From: Herbaspirillum sp. RTI4 | GTDB taxonomy: Bacteria; Pseudomonadota; Gammaproteobacteria; Burkholderiales; Burkholderiaceae_D | Assembly: GCF_034313965.1 (NCBI RefSeq) | Contig: NZ_JAVIWQ010000002.1 | Span: 1,612,001 to 1,676,000, forward strand | Reading direction: 5' to 3' | Length of the DNA stretch: 64,000 bases | Part shown: piece after piece, positions 8,665-16,130 of the stretch | Position numbering within the stretch: the stretch's first letter is position 1 | How the letters are laid out: each line of letters begins with the position of its first letter | The notes under the pieces: model-generated | The model's input: the letters and a program-made list of their open reading frames with translations, nothing else | Database searches by the model: none | Told to the model about the DNA's origin: nothing | Position numbers and translations under genes: made by a program

Positions 8665-10068
8665 GTGGGGCGTCTTTTCTGGAAATTCTTTACCTTTATC
8701 CTGCTGGTTCAGTTGCTGGTGCCGCTTTCTATCGGCGTCACGTTTTGGCTCAAGGATCGCGCCCGCGATAAAAATGCCCAGTATCTGGATATGGGGCCGC
8801 CTGCGGTATTCATGATCAATGCCGCTGCGGCCACGCTGCGGTTTGACGGGACGCAGGCATTTGCCGATTTCGAGCAGGGCAACGACGGACGGCATCGCTT
8901 GTATGCGATCGATGCCAGCGGCCATGACTTGTTGGGTCGTACAGTCAACGCCGACATGGTCCAAGACGCCCGACGCGTGCTGGCCGAGCATGATGTGCGA
9001 CCAGTGGTGCGGATGGTAACGGCGGCCAACGGTCTGGAGTATTTATTACTTTTATCGGATGAAGAGCAAATGCGCGGGCCGCCACGCGGTTTTGGTCCGG
9101 GGCCGGGGCCTGGATTATTCTTTTTTGGGAAAAACCCCCATTCTTCGCAAGAGTTTGCTCTGCATGAGCTGATGCCGGTCGTCATGGCCGTGATCGCCAG
9201 TCTGATTTTCGCGGCTTTGCTGGCATGGTATTTTTCCAAGCCGATTCGAACTTTGCGGCTGGCCTTCAAAGCGGTGGCGGGAGGCAATCTGGATACCAAG
9301 GTCGGGCCGGACATGGGTCCGCGGCGCGATGAACTCGCCGATCTCGGGCGCGACTTTGACAGCATGGCCGGTCAGTTGCGGGACTTGATGGATGGGCAGC
9401 GACGCTTGTTGCATGATGTTTCGCATGAACTGCGCTCGCCGCTGGCGCGCATGCAGGCGGCGATCGGTCTGGCGCGGCAGCAGCCGGACAAAGTAGACGT
9501 GACGCTGGAGCGCATCGAGCGCGAGAGTATCCGCATGGATAAGCTGGTGGATGAATTGCTGACTTTATCGCGACTGGAGTCCGGCGTCGCGCCGGCCCTG
9601 AGCGAAGAAATTCATATCGACGAGATCATCCGCGAAGTCGTCGACGATGCCCGTTTTGAAGCGACTGCCAAAGGATGCGCCGTGGAGTGGCGCGGGGATG
9701 GCAAGGTCAGCATCGACGGCCAGCCGGAGCTGATTCACAGAGCGATTGAAAATGTGGTGCGCAATGCGGTCAGGCATACGGCAGCAGGCAGTAGCGTGAT
9801 CTTGCAGAGCAAGATTGATTTTGCGCTGCGGGAGTTGTCGCTGGCGATTCTCGATCACGGTCCCGGTGCGCCTGAGCAATTGCTGACCGCGATTTTCGCG
9901 CCGTTTTTCCGTGGCGAGTCCGGTGCCAGCAATCCCGGCGGGAGTGGTTTGGGTCTGGCGATTGCGCAACGTGTGGTCGAGATGCATGGTGGCGTGATTC
10001 GCGCTTCGAATCGGCCGGAAGGGGGCTTGTGCGTGGAAATCCGTTTGCCTTTCAGCGTGGTTCGCTAA
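8665..10068 (+). CDS. Sensor histidine kinase (CpxA-like)
   Basis: A 467-aa membrane kinase partner of the preceding regulator, starting at GTG 8665 just after its stop. Topology: TM1 at about 8-28, a periplasmic sensor of about 145 residues containing a Pro/Gly-rich stretch (RGPPRGFGPGPGPG), and TM2 at about 170-190. HAMP follows, then the phosphoacceptor H254 in HDVSHELRSP. The ATPase domain has the N-box ENVVRNAVRHT, G1 DHGPGAP and G2 GGSGLGLAIAQRVVEMHGG. The periplasmic domain length and order fit the CpxA class. The signal is unknown. Confidence 0.92.
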   Translation: MGRLFWKFFTFILLVQLLVPLSIGVTFWLKDRARDKNAQYLDMGPPAVFMINAAAATLRFDGTQAFADFEQGNDGRHRLYAIDASGHDLLGRTVNADMVQDARRVLAEHDVRPVVRMVTAANGLEYLLLLSDEEQMRGPPRGFGPGPGPGLFFFGKNPHSSQEFALHELMPVVMAVIASLIFAALLAWYFSKPIRTLRLAFKAVAGGNLDTKVGPDMGPRRDELADLGRDFDSMAGQLRDLMDGQRRLLHDVSHELRSPLARMQAAIGLARQQPDKVDVTLERIERESIRMDKLVDELLTLSRLESGVAPALSEEIHIDEIIREVVDDARFEATAKGCAVEWRGDGKVSIDGQPELIHRAIENVVRNAVRHTAAGSSVILQSKIDFALRELSLAILDHGPGAPEQLLTAIFAPFFRGESGASNPGGSGLGLAIAQRVVEMHGGVIRASNRPEGGLCVEIRLPFSVVR

Positions 10069-10106
10069 AAAGTCTGTGAGCGCTGAATCGGGCGCGGCGG
10101 CAGGAT

Positions 10107-10146
10107 AAAAAAATCCGCCAGTCCTTTGCAGGACGGCGGATTTTTT
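10107..10146 (+). terminator. Rho-independent terminator after the two-component operon
   Basis: AAATCCGCC-AGTCC-loop-GGAC-GGCGGATTTTTT forms a strong hairpin with a T tract about 40 bases after the kinase stop. A-rich flanks would also let it terminate pepA readthrough. Confidence 0.85.
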
Positions 10147-10257
10147 CATGGCCGATGTGGCCGGCAGATCATTTTGTTGCAAAAGCGTGATGGTTCAGGG
10201 CTTTTTAGTGACACCCCTGCCTCGTCTGCAACTTCTCTGCAACTTCTCTGCAACTCC

Positions 10258-11766
10258 TTAAGCGGCTTTGGCGCGTCCGATCAGGAAGTTGGTCAGCAAA
10301 GGCACAGGTCGGCCGGTAGCACCCTTGGCAGCGCCGCTTTTCCATGCGGTGCCGGCAATATCCAGATGCGCCCAAGTGTATTTCTTGGTGAAGCGTTCCA
10401 GGAAGCAGGCCGCTGTCACGCTGCCGGCCGGTTGGCCGCCGATATTGGCGATGTCAGCGAAATTCGACTTCAGCTGTTCCTGATAGGCGTCTTCGATAGG
10501 CATGCGCCATGCGGTGTCGCCGGAAGTCTTGCCGGCCGCCAGCAACTCGTTGGCCAGTTTGTCGTGCGGCGCATCGCTGCGGGTGAACAGGCCGGAGTTG
10601 TGATGGCCCAGCGCGACGATGCAGGCACCGGTCAGCGTGGCGATATCGACGACCACGGCCGGATTAAAGCGTTCGGCGTAGGTCAGTGCATCGCACAGCA
10701 CCAGACGGCCTTCGGCATCGGTGTTGAGCACTTCAATCGTCAGACCGGCCATCGAGGTCACGATGTCGCCCGGCTTGGTAGCGCTGCCGGACGGCATGTT
10801 TTCACAGGTCGGGATGATGCCGATGACGTTGAGCTTCAACTGCATTTCCGCGATGGCGCGGAAAGTGCCGAGGACCGAGGCCGCGCCACACATGTCGTAC
10901 TTCATTTCATCCATGCCGGAACCCGGCTTGAGCGAGATCCCGCCGCTATCGAAGGTAATGCCTTTACCGACCAGCACGACCGGGGCATCCTTGATTTTGC
11001 CGCCGAGATGCTTGATCACGATGAACTTGGGCGGCTGATCGCTGCCGTTGGTGACCGAGAGGAAGCTACCCATTTTCAGGGCTTCCAGTTGTTTGCGGTC
11101 CAGAACTTCGACGCCCAGCTTGAAATCGCGTGCCAGTTTTTTGGCGGTATTGGCCAGATAAGTCGGCGTGCAGACATTGGCGGCCAGATTGCCCAGTTCC
11201 TTGGTCAGCTCGACGCCATTGGCCAGCGCCACGCTTTGCGCGATCGCCAGTTTGAAGACCGGCGTTTCGGCCTTGTCGGCGGCAAAGGCGATCTTGCTCA
11301 CGCCGGTAGGCACCGGGTCTTTTTTGCTTTTCAGTGCATCGGGACGATAGATGCTGTCGCGGCCGGCGGCGACGAGGACGTTGATGGCCCAGGCAGCGTC
11401 GCGGTCTTTGATCGCTTGCAGGGGCAAGGCGAGCAGGGCATCGGTCGCTCCCAGCGTGGCCAGCGTGCGGATGATGGAGGCAGCGGCGGTGCTGAAGGAT
11501 TTCTCCAGAATGGCCTCGTCGCTGCCCATGCCGACCAGCAGTACGCGTTGCGCGGTGACGCCGGCGACATCGCGCAACAGCAGTGTGGAACCCGGTTTGC
11601 CGGACAGGTCGCCCGACTTGAGCGCGGCGACGATGGCAGGATTGCCGGCGAGGGCCTGTGCGCCGGAGGCCAGCTTCTTGCCATCCAGTACGCCTACGAC
11701 CAGACAGCCGGTCTTTTGCGCCGTCACGGGGGTCTTGCCATCCAAAGTTTTTATGCTAAAGTCCAT
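10258..11766 (-). CDS. pepA: Cytosol (leucyl) aminopeptidase PepA
   Basis: A 502-aa M17 aminopeptidase that removes N-terminal residues using two metal ions. The N-terminal macro-like domain covers about 1-170. The catalytic domain shows [10 protein letters not shown] (268-277), the metal-binding [11 protein letters not shown], and the family signature [17 protein letters not shown] (347 on). Length matches E. coli PepA, which is also a DNA-binding protein in carAB control and Xer recombination. It is divergent from lptF, a common arrangement in this group; the space between them carries a large palindrome. Confidence 0.96.
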   Translation of the reverse strand: MDFSIKTLDGKTPVTAQKTGCLVVGVLDGKKLASGAQALAGNPAIVAALKSGDLSGKPGSTLLLRDVAGVTAQRVLLVGMGSDEAILEKSFSTAAASIIRTLATLGATDALLALPLQAIKDRDAAWAINVLVAAGRDSIYRPDALKSKKDPVPTGVSKIAFAADKAETPVFKLAIAQSVALANGVELTKELGNLAANVCTPTYLANTAKKLARDFKLGVEVLDRKQLEALKMGSFLSVTNGSDQPPKFIVIKHLGGKIKDAPVVLVGKGITFDSGGISLKPGSGMDEMKYDMCGAASVLGTFRAIAEMQLKLNVIGIIPTCENMPSGSATKPGDIVTSMAGLTIEVLNTDAEGRLVLCDALTYAERFNPAVVVDIATLTGACIVALGHHNSGLFTRSDAPHDKLANELLAAGKTSGDTAWRMPIEDAYQEQLKSNFADIANIGGQPAGSVTAACFLERFTKKYTWAHLDIAGTAWKSGAAKGATGRPVPLLTNFLIGRAKAA

Positions 11767-11852
11767 CGCTTAGTTCCTTTGCGTTGCGGTTTATAGGTGT
11801 TTTGCGTAGTTGTTGTCTGTTCATTGCCGCGCTGCCACGCTGTCACTTTGCG

Positions 11853-11886
11853 GCATTGAGTCAATAATCAAGTCATGACTCAATGC
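11853..11886. promoter_or_regulatory. 34-bp palindrome in the pepA-lptF divergent region
   Basis: GCATTGAGTCA (11853-11863) and TGACTCAATGC (11876-11886) are perfect 11-bp inverted arms around a 12-nt spacer. The site sits midway between two divergent start codons, as expected for an operator. There is no T tract, which argues against a terminator. Confidence 0.45.
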
Positions 11887-11969
11887 GCGGGTGCCGACCG
11901 TGCCCGACGACGCGTTTGCCGCCGTTGTCTGCGCCTCAGGATTGTTAACCTCTCGATTATAAGCCTCGA

Positions 11970-13094
11970 ATGATTTTTCAGCGCGCACTCAGACGCGAAC
12001 TGGTGAGCACCGCCGGTGCCGTTTTCACCACGCTTTTCACTATTACGATCACCGTGATGCTGGTCAAGATTCTGGGCCAGGCCGCCGGAGGCCAGATCAA
12101 TTCGGGCGATGTCCTGGCGCTGATCGGTTTTCAGGCGCTCAATTATTTGCCGGTGATTTTGATTCTGACCGGTTTCATTTCCGTGTTGCTGGTCGTGACC
12201 CGCAGCTATCAGGATTCCGAAATGGTGGTCTGGTTTGCGTCCGGCATGAGCCTGACGCGCTGGGTCGCGCCAATATTGCGCTTCGGCTGGCCTATCATTG
12301 TGTTGACCGTGGTGCTGAGTTTTGTGGCGACGCCGTGGGCCAATCAGAAGAGCGCCGAATTCCGCGCGCGCTTTGAAAAACGCGACGATATCGCCCGTGT
12401 CTCTCCCGGAAAATTTCAGGAATCCGCCAGCGCCAACCGCATCTTTTTCGTCGAAGGTTTTTCCGGTGACGCCACCAAGGTGAAAAATATTTTCATCAAT
12501 ACCGTCAGAGAAGACGGCAAGAGCAACATTGTGGTGGCGCGCGAAGGTGAAATGCAGACCGATCAATACGGTCAGAAATTCGTCGTCATGGAGAAGGGCC
12601 GGCGTTATGACGGTATGCCGGATCAGGCGAATTTTCAGATGATCGAATTCCAGCGCTATGGGATTCTGGTCGGCAATACCTCGCAAACTGCGGCTGGCGA
12701 TAAATCGGCGCGCGAGCTGTCGACCTTGGGGCTGCTGCAAAAACCGACGAATTACAATCTGGCCGAACTGATGTGGCGCGTGTCGCTGCCGCTGATGGCG
12801 CTGCTGCTGATGCTGCTGGCGATTCCGCTGTCGTTCGTCAATCCGCGTGCGGGTCGTTCCATCGGTTTGCTGATTGCCTTGCTGCTGTTTGTCACGTATA
12901 GCAACATGGTGAGTTTTTTGCAGGCCACGGTAGCGCAAGGTCGTCTGAGTTTCATGATGGGCTGGTGGCCTATCCATCTGGCGATATTGTTGCTGACCGG
13001 CTTGCTGTTCCTGTGGCGGCTTAACGTCAACAGCCGCTATCATCCGCTCGTTTTCTGGCTGGTGCTGCGCCGCGCTGTGCTGTTGCGCCAATGA
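11970..13094 (+). CDS. lptF: LPS export permease LptF
   Basis: A 374-aa inner-membrane permease subunit of the LptB2FG transporter, which extracts LPS from the inner membrane and pushes it across the periplasm. It has two N-terminal and additional helices (VFTTLFTITITVMLVKILGQ; LNYLPVILILTGFISVLLVV; IIVLTVVLSFVATPWANQ), a periplasmic jellyroll from about 130 to 265, and a C-terminal membrane bundle with AIPLSFVNPRAGRSIG. A TATAAG box ends six bases before the ATG and no ribosome site is visible, so the message may be nearly leaderless. lptG follows in the same operon. Confidence 0.95.
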   Translation: MIFQRALRRELVSTAGAVFTTLFTITITVMLVKILGQAAGGQINSGDVLALIGFQALNYLPVILILTGFISVLLVVTRSYQDSEMVVWFASGMSLTRWVAPILRFGWPIIVLTVVLSFVATPWANQKSAEFRARFEKRDDIARVSPGKFQESASANRIFFVEGFSGDATKVKNIFINTVREDGKSNIVVAREGEMQTDQYGQKFVVMEKGRRYDGMPDQANFQMIEFQRYGILVGNTSQTAAGDKSARELSTLGLLQKPTNYNLAELMWRVSLPLMALLLMLLAIPLSFVNPRAGRSIGLLIALLLFVTYSNMVSFLQATVAQGRLSFMMGWWPIHLAILLLTGLLFLWRLNVNSRYHPLVFWLVLRRAVLLRQ

Positions 13095-13246
13095 GGGGGC
13101 GGCTGATGGCGTCGGCCAGCGTGGATGCATTGGCTGCATTGACTGCATTGACTGCATTGACCTTATTTACCGGATTGATTCCCTTTTTTCTGCAAGCGCC
13201 TGCGCTGAGTAATTCCACCGGCCTCCGAAGCCAGAGGGCGACATGA
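13091..13246 (+). CDS. Putative 51-aa hydrophobic small protein between lptF and lptG
   Basis: This ORF is not a known family. Its ATG overlaps the lptF stop (ATGA) and its TGA overlaps the lptG start (ATGA), so all three frames are linked as in translational coupling. The peptide begins MRGRLMASASVDALAALT and contains a hydrophobic run of about 22 residues (ALTALTALTLFTGLIPFFL), then QAPALS, which resembles a signal peptide and cleavage region, and a basic tail. A 9-bp tandem repeat (TGCATTGNC, four copies, 13126-13161) encodes the Ala-Leu-Thr repeats in frame. It may be a real small membrane or exported protein, or chance coding of a repeat in a short spacer. Confidence 0.4.
   Translation: MRGRLMASASVDALAALTALTALTLFTGLIPFFLQAPALSNSTGLRSQRAT
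13126..13161 (+). repeat. 9-bp tandem repeat, four copies
   Basis: TGCATTGGC followed by three copies of TGCATTGAC. Because the unit is nine bases long, copy-number changes would keep the small ORF in frame. Confidence 0.9.
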
Positions 13247-14427
13247 AAGTTCTGCAAAAATATTTTGTTACCGAAATCGTGCGTTCGGTCTCGTTCGCGC
13301 TGATTGCCTTTATGGCGCTGTTCTCGTTTTTCGATTTGATCGGGGAGCTCGAATCGGTGGGCCGCAACGGCTATACCTTGCAACGTGCCTTGTTGTATGT
13401 GGTGATGGGTTTGCCGGCGACGGCGTATGACCTGATGCCGATCGCGGTCTTGATCGGCACGATCTATACGCTGGCGCAATTTGCGGCACGCTCGGAATTC
13501 ACGATCATGCGGGTGTCGAGTCTGTCGACGGTGCAGGCGGCCGGGATGCTGGTCAGAATTGGTGTGATCTTTGCGCTGCTGACGATTCTCTTCGGTGAAT
13601 TCATTGCGCCCAAAGCGGCGGAGTGGGCGGAAAGACTCAAGTTGCAGGCGCAGGGCAGTGCGGTGTCGCAAGAATTTCGCTCCGGTCTGTGGGCCAAGGA
13701 TGTGATCCGGACGCAGGGCTTGACCGGCGATGTGATCGGTTCGCGCTTTTTGAATATACGGAAAATGCAGCCGGACGGTAGTCTGGAAGGCGTCAAGATG
13801 TATGAGCTGGATAATGATTTCCATCTGGCGATGACGGTGACGGCCAAACGGGGCGAGTATCTGGGAAATCACCTCTGGCAGTTGTCGGAGGTGACCGAAG
13901 CGCACTTCGGCAATAAGCCAGGAGACAAGCAAGGAGATAAGCCAAGCGATAAGTCCGGCAGCGTGCAGGCGAAAGCGCTCGATATTACGGCACCGATTTC
14001 GATTACTACGGTGGCTACGCGCACCCTGGTGTCGGAAGTGACGCCGGAAATTCTGTCGGTCGTGTTTGCCAATCCAGACCGCATGTCGGCGTATGACCTG
14101 CGCGCCTATACCAAGCATCTGGCGGCGAATAATCAGCGCACTGACCGTTACGAAATCGCTTTCTGGAAGAAAGTCGTTTACCCCCTGTCGATCTTTGTGA
14201 TGCTGGCGCTGGCTTTGCCCTTCGCGTACATGCATTTCCGCGCAGGCGGAGTGAGTCTGAAAATTTTTACGGGCATTATGATCGGCGTCATGTTTCAATT
14301 AATCAATAGTTTGTTTTCGCATCTCGGCCTGCTCAATACCTGGCCGCCCTTCCTCACGGCCATTGTGCCCAGTCTGCTGTTTCTGCTGCTGGGATTAGGG
14401 ACGCTGCGTTGGGCGGAGCGGCATTGA
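13243..14427 (+). CDS. lptG: LPS export permease LptG
   Basis: A 394-aa partner of LptF in the LPS transporter. It begins MKVLQKYFVTEIVRSV, the conserved LptG start, with membrane helices near 15-40, 60-85 and 100-120, a periplasmic jellyroll to about 285, and three C-terminal helices (VVYPLSIFVMLALALPFAY). Unusual: around residues 225-245 the periplasmic domain carries a hydrophilic GDK repeat (NKPGDKQGDKPSDKSG) that looks like a recent insertion. GAGGG precedes the start. The start overlaps the small ORF stop, and the stop overlaps the chelatase start. Confidence 0.95.
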   Translation: MKVLQKYFVTEIVRSVSFALIAFMALFSFFDLIGELESVGRNGYTLQRALLYVVMGLPATAYDLMPIAVLIGTIYTLAQFAARSEFTIMRVSSLSTVQAAGMLVRIGVIFALLTILFGEFIAPKAAEWAERLKLQAQGSAVSQEFRSGLWAKDVIRTQGLTGDVIGSRFLNIRKMQPDGSLEGVKMYELDNDFHLAMTVTAKRGEYLGNHLWQLSEVTEAHFGNKPGDKQGDKPSDKSGSVQAKALDITAPISITTVATRTLVSEVTPEILSVVFANPDRMSAYDLRAYTKHLAANNQRTDRYEIAFWKKVVYPLSIFVMLALALPFAYMHFRAGGVSLKIFTGIMIGVMFQLINSLFSHLGLLNTWPPFLTAIVPSLLFLLLGLGTLRWAERH

Positions 14428-14798
14428 GCGCCGCACTGGTGTTATTCGCCCACGGCGCACGCGATCCGCGTTGGGCCGAGCCGTTTCAGCGCTTGCTGCT
14501 GAGTACCCGGGCGCGTTTGCCGCAGGTCAGGGTCGAGCTGGCGTTTCTGGAGCTGATGGAGCCCGGCGTGCCGCAACTGGCGGCGCAGCTGGCGGCAGAG
14601 GGCGTGCAGAGTGTGACGCTGGTCCCGGTATTTCTCGGGCAGGGTGGGCATCTGCGGCGTGACCTGCCGTTGATTGTGGAGGAGTGCCGTCAGGCGCATC
14701 CGACGCTGGAATTCACGATTGTCGCGCCGATTGGCGAGGACGATGCGGTGCTGGAGGCGATTGCCGGCTACTGTGCAGCAGCCTTGCCGCTCAAGTAG
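14424..14798 (+). CDS. CbiX-like sirohydrochlorin chelatase (single domain)
   Basis: A 124-aa small CbiX-type protein that would insert cobalt, iron or nickel into sirohydrochlorin. Metal-binding histidines are in LFAHGARDPRWAEPF and GQGGHLRRDLP, the two conserved CbiX positions. The TTG at 14424 overlaps the lptG stop (TTGA) and gives the correct N-terminus (MSAALVLFAHG). The gene appears to ride on the lptFG operon by translational coupling. No other tetrapyrrole gene is in the window, so the metal and pathway remain open. Confidence 0.8.
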   Translation: MSAALVLFAHGARDPRWAEPFQRLLLSTRARLPQVRVELAFLELMEPGVPQLAAQLAAEGVQSVTLVPVFLGQGGHLRRDLPLIVEECRQAHPTLEFTIVAPIGEDDAVLEAIAGYCAAALPLK

Positions 14799-14928
14799 GG
14801 CAATGGCAGCCTGACGCAGTACTTGCCGACCAGAATGGTTTTGGCTGAAAGTCGTATTGGCGATTGCGTAAGTGCATCAGCGCGTCAGCCAAGTCATCTG
14901 CATGACGGCGATCAGCCAGAATAATCAT
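14791..14928 (-). CDS. Possible 45-aa ORF downstream of a candidate operator
   Basis: A short ORF begins MIILADRRHADDLADALMH, continues with a basic stretch, and ends in a Cys/His-rich tail (SGCHCPT). Its ATG abuts the palindrome at 14929-14945, and it overlaps the chelatase stop by 8 bases. There is no Shine-Dalgarno sequence. The N-terminal half has a plausible helix, but nothing is recognised. If real, the repressor encoded next to it could control it directly. Confidence 0.25.
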   Translation of the reverse strand: MIILADRRHADDLADALMHLRNRQYDFQPKPFWSASTASGCHCPT

Positions 14929-14945
14929 TACAAAATTTATTTGTA
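14929..14945. promoter_or_regulatory. Candidate repressor operator TACAA-N7-TTGTA (site 2)
   Basis: A 17-bp dyad with the same outer half-sites and spacing as site 1 at 15708-15724. It lies 23 bases beyond the repressor stop codon. Confidence 0.4.
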
Positions 14946-14968
14946 CTAAAAATACAGGAAACTTGTTT

Positions 14969-15697
14969 CTAGCCACCCTGACGATAAACAAACCGGCCGT
15001 GTATCTTGAGCAAGGCACCCTGTTCGGGGGCGAGACGCTCGTCGGGATAGCGGTGTTTGTCTGTATTTCTGTTTTCCAATATCCAGGAGCCGTCTATTTC
15101 GCGTCGCAGTTGCTTGATGCGTAAACCGTCAGGATGGGCGATGACGAAAATTTTCCCGCTTTGCGGTTCGGTGCAGGAATGATCGAAGATGACGGTGTCG
15201 CCATCGATAATATAGTCAGCCATGCCGTTGCCGTCGGCCAGGATGGCGAAGGCATTCTCGGGGTCCAGTCGATATTTCTGGAAAAACGATAACTCCTTGA
15301 GTACCGTATCCCCCAGCTCCTTCCCCTCATTCGGCAGCGAGCTGCCGCCGCATGAGTTGGGCGCGACCCGGCAAGGGATTTCAAACAGGCGCTCCGAGAT
15401 GCCTCCTGCCGTTTCGTAGATTGCTTCGGCCGGTTCCGAGCTGATCAGATTGACCCGGTTGGCCACGGGTATCGCCGCATACAGCATGGCGGCAACGGCT
15501 TCGCCATAGATCAGATCTTGTTCAGTAATGCCGAAATAAGTCGCGATTTGCGTAATTCTGTGGACGCGTGGCGTGGTGCCTTTGGAGACCCATTGCTGCA
15601 CTGCTTGCGGCGTGACACCGCAGAACCTCGCCAGAGGGGTCATGTTGCCGCCATCCTTGGCGTTGAGCAGTTCTTTTAATCTGTGTTTGAATTCCAT
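14969..15697 (-). CDS. CI-like repressor, HTH plus S24/LexA-like domain
   Basis: A 242-aa phage-type repressor. The N-terminal HTH includes RFCGVTPQAVQQWVSKG (residues 25-40). The C-terminal half matches the LexA/CI autoprotease fold (LADGNGMADYIIDGDTVIFD, then GLRIKQLRRE). The catalytic Ser of the G-x-S-M motif is replaced by Gly158, while the Lys195 position is kept, so self-cleavage is unlikely. The start ATG at 15697 is preferred over an upstream in-frame ATG because the domain begins there. It is divergent from a Cro-like gene, and no phage structural genes are nearby. Confidence 0.85.
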   Translation of the reverse strand: MEFKHRLKELLNAKDGGNMTPLARFCGVTPQAVQQWVSKGTTPRVHRITQIATYFGITEQDLIYGEAVAAMLYAAIPVANRVNLISSEPAEAIYETAGGISERLFEIPCRVAPNSCGGSSLPNEGKELGDTVLKELSFFQKYRLDPENAFAILADGNGMADYIIDGDTVIFDHSCTEPQSGKIFVIAHPDGLRIKQLRREIDGSWILENRNTDKHRYPDERLAPEQGALLKIHGRFVYRQGG

Positions 15698-15707
15698 CGG
15701 GCGAGTG

Positions 15708-15724
15708 TACAAGCTGGGCTTGTA
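15708..15724. promoter_or_regulatory. Candidate repressor operator TACAA-N7-TTGTA (site 1)
   Basis: TACAAGC-TGG-GCTTGTA is a perfect 7-bp dyad with a 3-bp centre, lying 11 bases upstream of the CI-like start in the divergent control region. This is the expected place for an operator shared by CI and Cro. Confidence 0.55.
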
Positions 15725-15782
15725 AGTCGCATCAAAAAAAATAATTGTAAAAATGGAAATGTTTCTTTAAGATAACTTTTCT

Positions 15783-16130
15783 ATGGAAAACGCCATCCTA
15801 AAAGCATGTCGCCTCGTCGGTGGTCAGTCGAAACTGGCCAAAGCATTGGGCATTTCACCGCAAGCTGTACAGCAATGGGTATCGCGCCAATTCGCCCCAG
15901 CCTGTCGCTGCCGGGCGATTGAAACGGCCACCCTGGGCAGGGTCAGCCGGTTTGAACTCCGGCCCGACATCTTTGGCGATGGGAGTGATAGGGGTGACAA
16001 GGGTGATAGGGGCGATGAGAGCCTTGGGGCGAGCGTCACCGATTTCAGCGAAGCGAAGGAGGCGGGCCAGACGAGCCGGGATGGGGCTACTGCCCCGCCG
16101 TATTCCCTCGATGTGGAGGAGATGGACTAG
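15783..16130 (+). CDS. YdaS/Cro-like antirepressor
   Basis: A 115-aa protein whose first 65 residues match the YdaS/Cro family (VGGQSKLAKALGISPQAVQQWVS, then AIETATLGRVSRFELRPDIFG). The recognition helix segment PQAVQQWVS is identical to that of the neighbouring CI-like repressor, so both probably read the same operator. The last 50 residues are an acidic, Gly/Asp-rich tail (GDGSDRGDKGDRGDE) encoded by a degenerate repeat, not seen in typical Cro proteins. It is divergent from the repressor, as in a lysogeny switch. Confidence 0.75.
   Translation: MENAILKACRLVGGQSKLAKALGISPQAVQQWVSRQFAPACRCRAIETATLGRVSRFELRPDIFGDGSDRGDKGDRGDESLGASVTDFSEAKEAGQTSRDGATAPPYSLDVEEMD

Noticed and set aside
10126..11796. 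556-aa ORF antisense to pepA
   Set aside because: Begins inside the two-component terminator and mirrors pepA.
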